Shown in pieces: positions 1 to 6,515 of a stretch of DNA of 11,074 nucleotides. Position 1 is the first letter of the stretch; each line of letters opens with the position of its first letter. The DNA is from Planctomycetota bacterium (GTDB lineage Bacteria; Planctomycetota; SZUA-567): the NCBI GenBank assembly GCA_031270145.1, contig JAISYD010000005.1:1-11074 (forward strand). Reading direction: 5' to 3'. Position numbers and translations under genes: made by a program. A model generated the notes under the pieces. That model did not search any database, was not told where the DNA came from, and was given only the letters and a program-made list of their open reading frames with translations.

Positions 1-1
1 C

Positions 2-784
2 ATCGACGCCATCGGCGCGCTTGGCGTCGGGCACATAGGGGGGTGCCTATCCCTGGCCGATCTGCTGGCGGTGCTCTATTTTGGCGGCCACATGAGGATT
101 GATCCCGCCAACCCGAAAATGGCGGGGCGGGATCGCCTGGTCATGTCCAAGGGACACGCCGGCCCCGCCGTCTACGCCGCGCTGGCGGAGAAGGGATTCT
201 TCCCGGCCGAACTGCTCGCCACACTGAACCGCCCCGGCACCAATCTGCCCAGCCATTGCGACATGAACCGCACCCCCGGGATCGACATGACCACGGGATC
301 CCTCGGCCAGGGGATTTCCTGCGCCGTCGGCGTCGCCCTCGGTTCCCGCCTGCGCGGCGACGGCGCGACGGTCTTCGCCGTCGTCGGAGACGGGGAGAGC
401 CAGGAGGGACAGGTGTGGGAAGCGGCCATGTACGCCGCCCATCTGCGCCTGTCGCGCCTCATCGCCTTTACCGACTATAACCGCATGCAGATCGACGGAA
501 GCACGAACGAGATCAACAGCCTTGACGAACTGCCGGCGAAATGGACCGCCTTCGGCTGGAACGCCGTCAATGTCGACGACGGCAACGATGTCGGCCAGAT
601 TCACCATGCCATCCTCGACGCCCGTTCCTGCCCGGACAAGCCGTCGATGATCGTCCTGAACACGGTGAAGGGAAAGGGCGTGTCGTTTGCGGAAAAGGCC
701 GGCTGCGGCAGCCATAACATGCCGGTGACGCCGGAGCAATACAAGGAAGCGCTGGCCGAATTGGCGAGGGGAGGCGACCGCTGA
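2..784 (+). CDS. Transketolase, N-terminal (thiamine diphosphate-binding) subunit, 5' partial
   Basis: This is the first half of a split transketolase, which moves a two-carbon ketol unit between sugars using thiamine diphosphate. The frame is open from base 2 and its start lies outside the window. About 260 codons are visible, so only some 10-20 residues seem to be missing compared with the usual 270-280. Visible family signatures are GHIGGCLS near the N-terminus, SKGHAGPAVYAAL, the TTGSLGQGIS stretch, and the cofactor motif that begins GDGESQEGQVWEA (bases 386 on) and closes with DYN about 28 residues later. The stop overlaps the start of the next gene (TGATG), the usual translational coupling of two subunits of one enzyme. 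The usual partner is the C-terminal subunit directly downstream. Context suggests a catabolic, substrate-specific transketolase (compare SqwG of sulfoglycolysis or apulose-phosphate transketolases) rather than the housekeeping enzyme; that part is inference. Confidence 0.93.
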   Translation: MDAIGALGVGHIGGCLSLADLLAVLYFGGHMRIDPANPKMAGRDRLVMSKGHAGPAVYAALAEKGFFPAELLATLNRPGTNLPSHCDMNRTPGIDMTTGSLGQGISCAVGVALGSRLRGDGATVFAVVGDGESQEGQVWEAAMYAAHLRLSRLIAFTDYNRMQIDGSTNEINSLDELPAKWTAFGWNAVNVDDGNDVGQIHHAILDARSCPDKPSMIVLNTVKGKGVSFAEKAGCGSHNMPVTPEQYKEALAELARGGDR

Positions 785-1722
785 TGTACGAGAACATGGA
801 AATGCGGGCCGTTTTCGGCCAGTGCATGGAGTCGCTGATGCGGAGCGACGAAAACGTCTGCATGATTGACGCAGATTTGGCGAAGGCCAACGGAACCCAC
901 GGCCTGAGGGAGAAATTCCCCGGGCGCTGTTTCGACGTCGGCGTCGCCGAGGCCAACATGGCCGGGGTCGGCGCCGGTCTCGCCTCCTACGGGTTCACCC
1001 CCTTCATCAGTTCCTTCACCGCTTTCGCCAGCCGGCGCATTTGCGACCAGGTCGCCGTCTCCATCGCCTATGCCGGCCTCAACGTGAAAATCGTCGGCGC
1101 CGATCCGGGCATCGCCGCCGCCTTGAACGGCGGCACCCACATGTCCTTCGAGGACGTCGCCATAATGCGGAGCATCCCCCGCATGGTTGTCGTCGAACCA
1201 GCCGATTCGGTGCAGCTCGCCGCCGCGCTGCCGGTCATAGCCAGGCACGAGGCTCCGGCGTATCTGCGCCTTTTCCGCTGGGTTCCCCAGCCCGTTTACG
1301 GCGACGGCTATGTCTTCGATCTGTTCCGGGCGGACACCATTCGCGCCGGAAGCGACGTGGCAATCGCCGCCTCGGGCATCATGGTCGGGCAGGCGCTGCT
1401 CGCCGCCGAGGAATTGGCGGGACGGGGAGTGTCCGCGTCCGTCGTCAATGTCCACACCATAAAGCCCCTGGACAGAAAAACCGTTCTCGCCGCCGCCCGT
1501 TGCGCCGGCTGCATCGTCACCTGCGAGAATCACAATATTATGGGCGGGCTGTATTCCGCCGTGTCGGAGGCCCTCGCCGGCGAAAATCCCCTGCCGGTGG
1601 AAGCGGTGGGAGTGCGGGATCAATTCGGCGAAGTCGGACCGATCTCCTACCTGATGGAGCGTTACGGCCTCACCGCCAGGGAAATCGTCAGGGCCTGCGA
1701 CAAAGCCATGTCCAGAAAATGA
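784..1722 (+). CDS. Transketolase, C-terminal (pyrimidine-binding) subunit
   Basis: This 312-residue protein is the second half of the split transketolase, of normal length for the family. A strong ribosome site (GAGGGGAGG, 766-774) lies within the end of the upstream gene, 9 bases before the ATG. The pyrimidine-binding domain shows the catalytic glutamate in FDVGVAEANMAGVGAGLA (Glu56) and the GGTH motif with the conserved His119. The C-terminal domain follows from about residue 180, with VNVHTIKPLD and CENHNIMGGL. One point is odd. Transketolases normally carry His in the THDSI/SHAGI segment that touches the substrate phosphate, but here the segment reads GADPGI, putting Asp107 in its place. 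This suggests a changed donor or acceptor. In the sulfoglycolytic scheme it would cleave sulfofructose and then sulfoerythrulose, passing C2 units to glyceraldehyde 3-phosphate. An apulose-phosphate or pentose-phosphate role cannot be excluded. Confidence 0.93.
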   Translation: MYENMEMRAVFGQCMESLMRSDENVCMIDADLAKANGTHGLREKFPGRCFDVGVAEANMAGVGAGLASYGFTPFISSFTAFASRRICDQVAVSIAYAGLNVKIVGADPGIAAALNGGTHMSFEDVAIMRSIPRMVVVEPADSVQLAAALPVIARHEAPAYLRLFRWVPQPVYGDGYVFDLFRADTIRAGSDVAIAASGIMVGQALLAAEELAGRGVSASVVNVHTIKPLDRKTVLAAARCAGCIVTCENHNIMGGLYSAVSEALAGENPLPVEAVGVRDQFGEVGPISYLMERYGLTAREIVRACDKAMSRK

Positions 1723-1772
1723 CGGCGGCTTCCCACTCTCCGGATGGCAAGTCAATTACGAAAGGCGCGGCA

Positions 1773-2249
1773 ATGAAGATTCTGATTGGTTCGGACAAGT
1801 CCGGCTTCCGCCTCAAGGAGGCGATCAAGTCGCACCTGGCCAAGCGCGGGTTCGAAATCGAGGATTGCGGCACGCAAGACATGGAACACGGGATGCCGTT
1901 TTTCGAAGTGGCGCCCGTCGCCGCCGAGAAAATCCGTTCCGGCGAACAGGAACGGGCGATTCTCATCTGCGGCACCGGCATGGGAATGGCCATCGTCGCG
2001 AACAAGTACAGGGGCGTACATGCCGCCTGCGTCGAATCGGCGTATGCCGCCGAAAAATGCCGCGCCGTCAACAACGCCAACGTTGTCACCATGGGCGGTT
2101 GGATCATAGGCGACGAAATGGGCTGCGCCATCGCCGACAAGTTCATCGACACCGGGTTCACCGACAATCTTGAGGACTGGCGCAAGGAATTCCTCAGGAT
2201 GGCGGCGCAAAGGGTCGAGGCCATCGAACAGTCGATTTACGGCGCGTAG
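1773..2249 (+). CDS. RpiB/LacA/LacB-family sugar isomerase with altered active site
   Basis: The 158-residue product belongs to the RpiB/LacAB family of aldose-ketose isomerases. The start at 1773 places MKILIGSDKSGF on the first beta strand, with AAAGG (1761-1765) upstream. The catalytic thiol is kept: Cys66 in ILICGTGMGMA, followed by ANKYRGV. Two residues expected in a ribose-5-phosphate isomerase are missing. The His after the first-strand Asp (E. coli RpiB His10, phosphate contact) is Lys9. The ring-opening His of the RxHNDxN segment (E. coli His99) is Val99 in RAVNNANV. The usual short GGRHxxRV tail is replaced by a longer stretch around residues 130-148. I therefore doubt it is ribose-5-phosphate isomerase. 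An open-chain tetrose substrate is attractive: SqwI, the 4-deoxy-4-sulfoerythrose isomerase, is as I recall of this family. A LacB-like or erythrulose-phosphate isomerase role is the alternative. Confidence 0.88.
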   Translation: MKILIGSDKSGFRLKEAIKSHLAKRGFEIEDCGTQDMEHGMPFFEVAPVAAEKIRSGEQERAILICGTGMGMAIVANKYRGVHAACVESAYAAEKCRAVNNANVVTMGGWIIGDEMGCAIADKFIDTGFTDNLEDWRKEFLRMAAQRVEAIEQSIYGA

Positions 2250-2363
2250 AATGCGCGCGAAACGAATTGCCCGTTTTTGTTGGCGGCGGACGCCGCGGCG
2301 CCGTTTGCCCCGCGCATCCGGCCCGGCCAGGCCATTTTCATGCGGGTTCACAGGGAGAGCGAC

Positions 2364-3482
2364 ATGGATTTCGTCTACACGCTTCCAGTCAAAATCGTTT
2401 TTGGCGGAAACAAGATCGAGCAGCTGTCCGGCATTCTCGGCGCCGCCGGGCTGGACGGCGGCCTGCTGGTCAGCGATCCGGCCTTCCGCCGGAACGGCCT
2501 CGCCGATCGCGTCATCGCCCTTTCGGGCGGGAAAATCGCCGGATGCTTCTCCGAACTCTCGCCCAATCCCGACGTCGAGGAGGTGGAGTGCTGCGTCGCG
2601 ACGGTGCGGGAAAGCGGCGCCGGGTTTCTCGTCGCCCTCGGCGGCGGCAGTTCCATGGATTGCGCCAAGGCGGCCTCGGTGGTGGCGGGAACCGACAGAA
2701 CCGTCCGGCATTTCCACAGCGAAAAGGGCCTAATCCGGGAACCGGGTTTGCCGGTAATCGCCGTCCCGACCACCGCCGGCACCGGGAGCGAAGTCACCAA
2801 TGTCGCCGTCCTTACCGACGCGGCCAAGAATTTCAAGGGGCCGATGGCCTCCGACTACATGTACGTGAAGCTCGCCATCGTCGACCCGACGCTGACCGTG
2901 AGCGTTCCCAAACAGGTGACGGCCTCGACCGGGCTGGACGTGCTGTCCCACGCCCTGGAAGGCTACTGGAGCAGGAACCACCAGCCCATCTGCGACGCCA
3001 TGGCGTTGTACGCCGCCGATCTCGTCTTCAAACACCTGGAGACGGCGTACCGCGACGGTTCGGACATCGGGGCGAGGGAGCAGATGTGTGTCGCGTCCCT
3101 CCTCGCCGGCCTTGCCTTCGCGCATCCGAAAACGGCGGCTTCCCACGCCTGCTCCTTCCCCCTCACCAACGTCTATCATCTGCCCCACGGCGAAGCCTGC
3201 GCCTTCACCCTTGACTGGCTGATCCGCGTCAATGCCGGAGCCGAGGGGGGGCGGGTGGAACATTTCGCCCGCAAACTGGGCTTCGCCGACGCGGCGGCCA
3301 TGGCGGACAGGACGCTGGCGATGAAAAAGGCGATGGGTATGCGCTACACGCTGGCCGGGGCCGGCATCGCCCAAGCCGACCTTGAGCAGCTCGCCGAATT
3401 GTGCAAGCACCCGAATTTACTCAACAACCCGGTGGAAATGACCCGTGAGCGGCTTCTCGAAATGTTCGAGAGCATGCAATAG
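2364..3482 (+). CDS. Iron-dependent (group III) alcohol dehydrogenase; candidate sulfoacetaldehyde reductase
   Basis: This 372-residue protein is a full-length iron-containing alcohol dehydrogenase, which interconverts an aldehyde and an alcohol with NAD(P)H. The start at 2364 is preferred over an in-frame ATG at 2340 because AGGGAGAG (2352-2359) is well spaced before it. The cofactor domain has ALGGGSSMDCAKAA (residues 91-104) and VPTTAGTGSEVTN (134-146). Metal ligands match the FucO pattern: Asp192 and His196 in LDVLSHALEG, His261 in SHACSFPL, and His275 in LPHGEA, with the family's 14-residue spacing between the last two. The second His of the usual HxxxHP segment (FucO His267) is Phe265, a change near the substrate or nicotinamide. 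Next to a transketolase and tetrose isomerase, a role in reducing the two-carbon aldehyde left after the second cleavage (sulfoacetaldehyde to isethionate, as SqwF or SarD do) fits. The substrate itself is inferred. Confidence 0.9.
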   Translation: MDFVYTLPVKIVFGGNKIEQLSGILGAAGLDGGLLVSDPAFRRNGLADRVIALSGGKIAGCFSELSPNPDVEEVECCVATVRESGAGFLVALGGGSSMDCAKAASVVAGTDRTVRHFHSEKGLIREPGLPVIAVPTTAGTGSEVTNVAVLTDAAKNFKGPMASDYMYVKLAIVDPTLTVSVPKQVTASTGLDVLSHALEGYWSRNHQPICDAMALYAADLVFKHLETAYRDGSDIGAREQMCVASLLAGLAFAHPKTAASHACSFPLTNVYHLPHGEACAFTLDWLIRVNAGAEGGRVEHFARKLGFADAAAMADRTLAMKKAMGMRYTLAGAGIAQADLEQLAELCKHPNLLNNPVEMTRERLLEMFESMQ

Positions 3483-3499
3483 CCGATTGTACATTTTTT
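3475..3499 (+). terminator. Weak hairpin plus T-run between the two enzyme modules
   Basis: A short inverted repeat, TGCAAT (3475-3480) with ATTGTA (3486-3491) and a 5-base loop, is followed by six T residues at 3494-3499. It overlaps the stop codon of the alcohol dehydrogenase. The stem is only 6 bp, AT-rich and contains one G-T pair, so at best it would be a partial terminator or attenuator between the transketolase and transaldolase modules. It may be chance. Confidence 0.2.
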
Positions 3500-3513
3500 C
3501 TATGGAGACGCCG

Positions 3514-4185
3514 ATGAAGTACTTTTTGGACAGCGCCAAGCTGGATGAAATCGAGGAAGCCTACGCCACTTTTGGCGTCGACGGAGTCACCACCAACCCC
3601 CGCCACATCCAAGCCAGCGGCAAGCCTTTCATGGCCGCCATCGAAGACATGGCGAAATGGGCGGCGAACAAAAACCTCGCCGACTACCGGACATTTCCCA
3701 TTTCCGTCGAGGTGAATCCCCACCTCGAGAATGCGGACGAAATGGTCCGGGAAGCGCGGAAAATCGCCGCCATATCCAAGAACTTCGTCATCAAGATTCC
3801 CTGCATCGAGCCGGGGATCGCCGCTTCCCGCATCCTGGAGCGGGAAGGGATACGCACCAACTTGACCCTGGTGTTCTCGCCCTCGCAGGCCATTGCCGCC
3901 GGCCGGAACAAGACCCTCTTCGTGTCCCCTTTCCTCGGCTGGAAAGAGGCGAACGGCGAGGACGCCAAGCCGTTCATTCAGAGCATCGCCGATATTTACC
4001 GGGTGCAGAAGTACCAGACTGAAATCATTTGCGCCGCGGTCCGCACCGGCAAGCAAATCGCCGACTGCGCCGCCGCCGGGGCCCAAATCATCACCGCCGG
4101 TCTCGCGGTGTACAAGGATTCCTTCAAGCATCCCTATACCCGGAACGGACTGGAACTATTCCGCAGCGCCTGGGATCGCACCTAA
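3514..4185 (+). CDS. TalC/FSA-family transaldolase with altered phosphate site; candidate sulfofructose transaldolase
   Basis: The 223-residue product is a short (class I, Schiff-base) transaldolase of the TalC/fructose-6-phosphate-aldolase type. The start at 3514 gives MKYFLDSAKLDEIEEA, typical of the family; GGAG (3504-3507) precedes it, and an in-frame ATG at 3502 is less likely. Visible motifs are Asp6, VTTNPRHI (Arg30 where Ser or Thr is common), Schiff-base Lys94 in VIKIP, and SPFLGW. Numbered against E. coli FSA (offset 9 after an insertion), the phosphate-contact residues Arg134 and Ser166 are Trp143 and Ala175. Catalytic parts are kept while the phosphate pocket is rebuilt, which argues against ordinary pentose-phosphate recycling. 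It could split a 6-substituted fructose such as sulfofructose into a C3 aldehyde (sulfolactaldehyde) and an enzyme-bound dihydroxyacetone unit, as SftT/SqvA do. It shares its operon with an isomerase and a reductase that would complete such a route. Confidence 0.88.
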   Translation: MKYFLDSAKLDEIEEAYATFGVDGVTTNPRHIQASGKPFMAAIEDMAKWAANKNLADYRTFPISVEVNPHLENADEMVREARKIAAISKNFVIKIPCIEPGIAASRILEREGIRTNLTLVFSPSQAIAAGRNKTLFVSPFLGWKEANGEDAKPFIQSIADIYRVQKYQTEIICAAVRTGKQIADCAAAGAQIITAGLAVYKDSFKHPYTRNGLELFRSAWDRT

Positions 4186-4239
4186 AGCGGATTATCAGCG
4201 AAAGAATGGGCGGGCATTTCCGAAACGGGAGGACGGGGT

Positions 4240-5121
4240 ATGGCGGCAGTGGGAATCGTCGGCATCGGAACCATGGGGAGCCGATTCGGGGCGAAGCTGG
4301 CGGAAAGCGGGTTCAAGGTTTTTGGCTACGACTCCCTTCCGGACAACGCCGAACGCAATCGGGCGGCCAACATCGTCAGGCGGGACAGTTTGGCCGAACT
4401 GGCCGGGGAAGCCGGCCGCATCGTCCTGTTTCTCCCCGGGCCGGCGGAAATCCGGGCCAGCGTCCTCGGTCCGGACGGCCTTTTGGCCCATCTTCCGAAG
4501 GGCGGCGTCATTGTCGACATGTGCACCAGCGATCCCGACAACACGATGGATATGGCCGCCGCCGCCGCCCAAGCCGGCGTCCGCTACCTGGACGCGCCCG
4601 TCCTGGGCCGCCCGGATTCCATCGGCAAGTGGGGACTGCCGGTCGGCGGGGAGGCGGAAACGCTGGAGGAATGCCTGGAATTTCTGCGCCCCGTCGCGGA
4701 ACAAATAGTCCACATCGGTCCCTCCGGATCCGGCCACAAGGTCAAGCTGCTTAACCAACTCATGTTCGGGGCGATCAATGCCATGACCGCCGAAATGATG
4801 GCATTGGCGGAAAAGACGGGGATAGCGCCAGCCAAGCTAAGTGAAATCATCGTCGGCAGCCATGCCTCCACCGTAAGCGGCCTGTTCCGGGAACTGGGAG
4901 CCAGAGTGGCGTCCGGGCATTACCGCGATCCCGCGTTTACCGTGGCATTGCTGAATAAGGACGTGCGGCTTGGGATGGAAATGGCGGAAAAGGCCGGGGC
5001 GGCATTGGTGGTTGGCTCGGCGGTCGATCATCTCAACCGGTTGGCCATGGCGCAGGGACAGGGAAAGCTTGACACCGCGATCATGTGGGAATGCGTGAAA
5101 CGCCGCTGGCGGGACCATTAG
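4240..5121 (+). CDS. Beta-hydroxyacid dehydrogenase (3-hydroxyisobutyrate dehydrogenase family); candidate sulfolactaldehyde reductase
   Basis: This 293-residue protein is a beta-hydroxyacid dehydrogenase of normal length. GGGAGG (4228-4233) precedes the ATG. The Rossmann motif VGIVGIGTMGSRFG (residues 4-17) has Asp31 at the end of the second strand, favouring NAD(H). The family catalytic lysine is Lys169 in GSGHKVKLLNQ. The substrate loop is unusual: DAPVSGG, whose Ser and Gly hold the substrate carboxylate, reads DAPVLGRPD (Leu122-Gly123-Arg124). YihU, the E. coli sulfolactaldehyde reductase, also has a Gly-Arg in this loop (DVPVGRT), though two residues differ in spacing and its Ser178 is Phe176 here. 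An acidic group other than carboxylate, such as sulfonate, could therefore be held by Arg124. It follows the transaldolase by 54 bp, so reduction of the released C3 aldehyde is the natural reading. Tartronate semialdehyde or hydroxyisobutyrate substrates remain possible. Confidence 0.88.
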   Translation: MAAVGIVGIGTMGSRFGAKLAESGFKVFGYDSLPDNAERNRAANIVRRDSLAELAGEAGRIVLFLPGPAEIRASVLGPDGLLAHLPKGGVIVDMCTSDPDNTMDMAAAAAQAGVRYLDAPVLGRPDSIGKWGLPVGGEAETLEECLEFLRPVAEQIVHIGPSGSGHKVKLLNQLMFGAINAMTAEMMALAEKTGIAPAKLSEIIVGSHASTVSGLFRELGARVASGHYRDPAFTVALLNKDVRLGMEMAEKAGAALVVGSAVDHLNRLAMAQGQGKLDTAIMWECVKRRWRDH

Positions 5122-5174
5122 ATTTTCTCCGCGGTTCTTCGCCGGCGGAAACGGAACGTAACAGGAGACGAAAC

Positions 5175-6491
5175 ATGCAACGCATCACGATCGGAGTCGT
5201 TTGCTTGGCCCGCACCACCTTCGACTGGGAAGAGGCGGGGCGCATCTACGCCCGCGCCAGGGAAAACCTGAAAAAGATTCCCGAAATCGACTGGGTTTTC
5301 GAGGAAGAGCTGGTCATCGAAGTTGGAGACGCCCAAAAAGCCGCCGCCAGGCTTCAGTCCCGGAGCGTCGACGGCGTCGTCGTCATCAGCGGCACCTTCC
5401 ACCTCGGACACCTGGCGCTGATCATCGACCGCGTCATCCGCAAACCCGTTCTCCTTTGGGGGTTCAACGAGTTGCCCTACAACGGCGGCAAGATTCGGCT
5501 CAACTCCGTTTGCGGCGTCAACCTAAACGCCTCCAATCTTTACAAGGCCGGCAACGACCGCTATTCGTGCATCGTCGCAGACGACATCGACGCGCAATGG
5601 GTCGACGCCCTGCGGATCAAGATCGCCCTGGAGCGCGCGCATTTCGGCTTGGTCGGCTTCCGCGCCCACGGCTTCTTCAACCTGGCTCCGGACGAGTTGC
5701 GCAATTTTACCGAGGCGGGCGTCCTGCTCGATCATTACGAGATCGCCGACATGTTCGGCCGCGACGTCGCCGACCGCGAAGCGGAGGAGGAGGAAAGCCG
5801 CGTCCGCAGCCTCTTTTCCTGCGACCGCGTCGCCGACGAACAGGTGCGGAAGGTGGCTCGCCTGTGCGCGGCGGTCAGGCGGTTCATCGCCGCGAACGGG
5901 CTGGACGCGACGGCGGTGCGTTGCTGGCCGGAATACGCTGCGGAATACGGAATCGCCCCCTGCGCGATGATGTCGATTCTCCAGTCGCTTGGCCATATCC
6001 TCGCCTGCGAGGGCGACATCGAGGGATCGATGTCCATGCTGGCGCTCAGGGCGGCCGGGGCCGAGACCCCGTTCCTCGCCGATCTCTCGCAAATCGACTT
6101 CAAGAACAACTTCGCCCTCATGTGGCACTGCGGCGTGGCGCCGGCGAACCTGTGGGACGGGACATGCGAACGCGGCCTCGACACCTATTTCGCCGGCGGC
6201 AAGGGCGTGACGGCCGATTTCGTCATGAAGCCGGGCCCGGTTAACGTCGTGCGCATCGATTCGGCGCGCGGACGCACCCGCCTGTTTCTGGCGAAGGGCG
6301 AGGCTGTGCCGATGGAAAAACTTCTCAAGGGAACCTACGCCAAGGTCCGCTTTGAGCGGCACGTGAGCGAACTTGTCGACACGGTGACCGCCGCCGGCGT
6401 CGCCCATCACGTGGCGATGGCGTACGGCGACTATATGCGGACATTCGAAAAGTTCGCAAAGATGCAAAACTGGGAAATCATCCGGGGATGA
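5175..6491 (+). CDS. L-fucose/L-arabinose isomerase-like protein; candidate sulfoquinovose isomerase
   Basis: The 438-residue product resembles the FucI/AraA-like sugar isomerase superfamily (COG2407 type), metal enzymes that convert aldoses to ketoses. The start at 5175 follows AGGAGA (5163-5168), and the sequence begins with a first beta strand (MQRITIGVVCLARTTFD). The N-terminal domain shows VDGVVVISGTFHLG and KPVLLWGFNELP. The C-terminal half holds likely metal ligands: Glu279 in ACEGDIEGS, Asp303 or Asp308 in LADLSQIDF, and His411/His412 in GVAHHVAMAYGD. The LMWHCG segment (His318) is also typical. Assignment of individual ligands is by eye. It would carry out the first intracellular step, aldose to ketose, supplying both the transaldolase and the transketolase. 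As I recall, the SftI/SqvD sulfoquinovose isomerases of transaldolase-type sulfoglycolysis are of this kind. Isomerisation of another hexose or pentose is the alternative. Confidence 0.85.
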   Translation: MQRITIGVVCLARTTFDWEEAGRIYARARENLKKIPEIDWVFEEELVIEVGDAQKAAARLQSRSVDGVVVISGTFHLGHLALIIDRVIRKPVLLWGFNELPYNGGKIRLNSVCGVNLNASNLYKAGNDRYSCIVADDIDAQWVDALRIKIALERAHFGLVGFRAHGFFNLAPDELRNFTEAGVLLDHYEIADMFGRDVADREAEEEESRVRSLFSCDRVADEQVRKVARLCAAVRRFIAANGLDATAVRCWPEYAAEYGIAPCAMMSILQSLGHILACEGDIEGSMSMLALRAAGAETPFLADLSQIDFKNNFALMWHCGVAPANLWDGTCERGLDTYFAGGKGVTADFVMKPGPVNVVRIDSARGRTRLFLAKGEAVPMEKLLKGTYAKVRFERHVSELVDTVTAAGVAHHVAMAYGDYMRTFEKFAKMQNWEIIRG

Positions 6492-6515
6492 CCCCGCTCC
6501 GAAAGGGGAACACGA

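Noticed and set aside
601..1755. Minus-strand open frame of about 380 codons opposite the transketolase subunits
   Set aside because: It lies entirely opposite conserved transketolase sequence and shows no family motif; it is the mirror of codon bias.
1773..2249. Calling the RpiB-like gene ribose-5-phosphate isomerase B
   Set aside because: The ring-opening His99 and phosphate-contact His10 equivalents are missing and the C-terminal segment differs, so the specific name is not supported.
2250..2363. Possible regulatory RNA or small gene in the largest gap (114 bp)
   Set aside because: Only a 5-bp GC hairpin (2283-2296) and no start with ribosome site, promoter or riboswitch pattern were seen.
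1722..3145. Short repeated string ACGGCGGCTTCCCAC at about 1723 and 3132
   Set aside because: One copy is intergenic and the other is within a coding motif, with no flanking similarity; chance is likely in GC-rich DNA.
3514..4185. Calling the transaldolase a pentose-phosphate enzyme that only recycles transketolase products
   Set aside because: Its usual phosphate-binding Arg and Ser are replaced by Trp and Ala, which does not fit sedoheptulose 7-phosphate or fructose 6-phosphate as main substrates.
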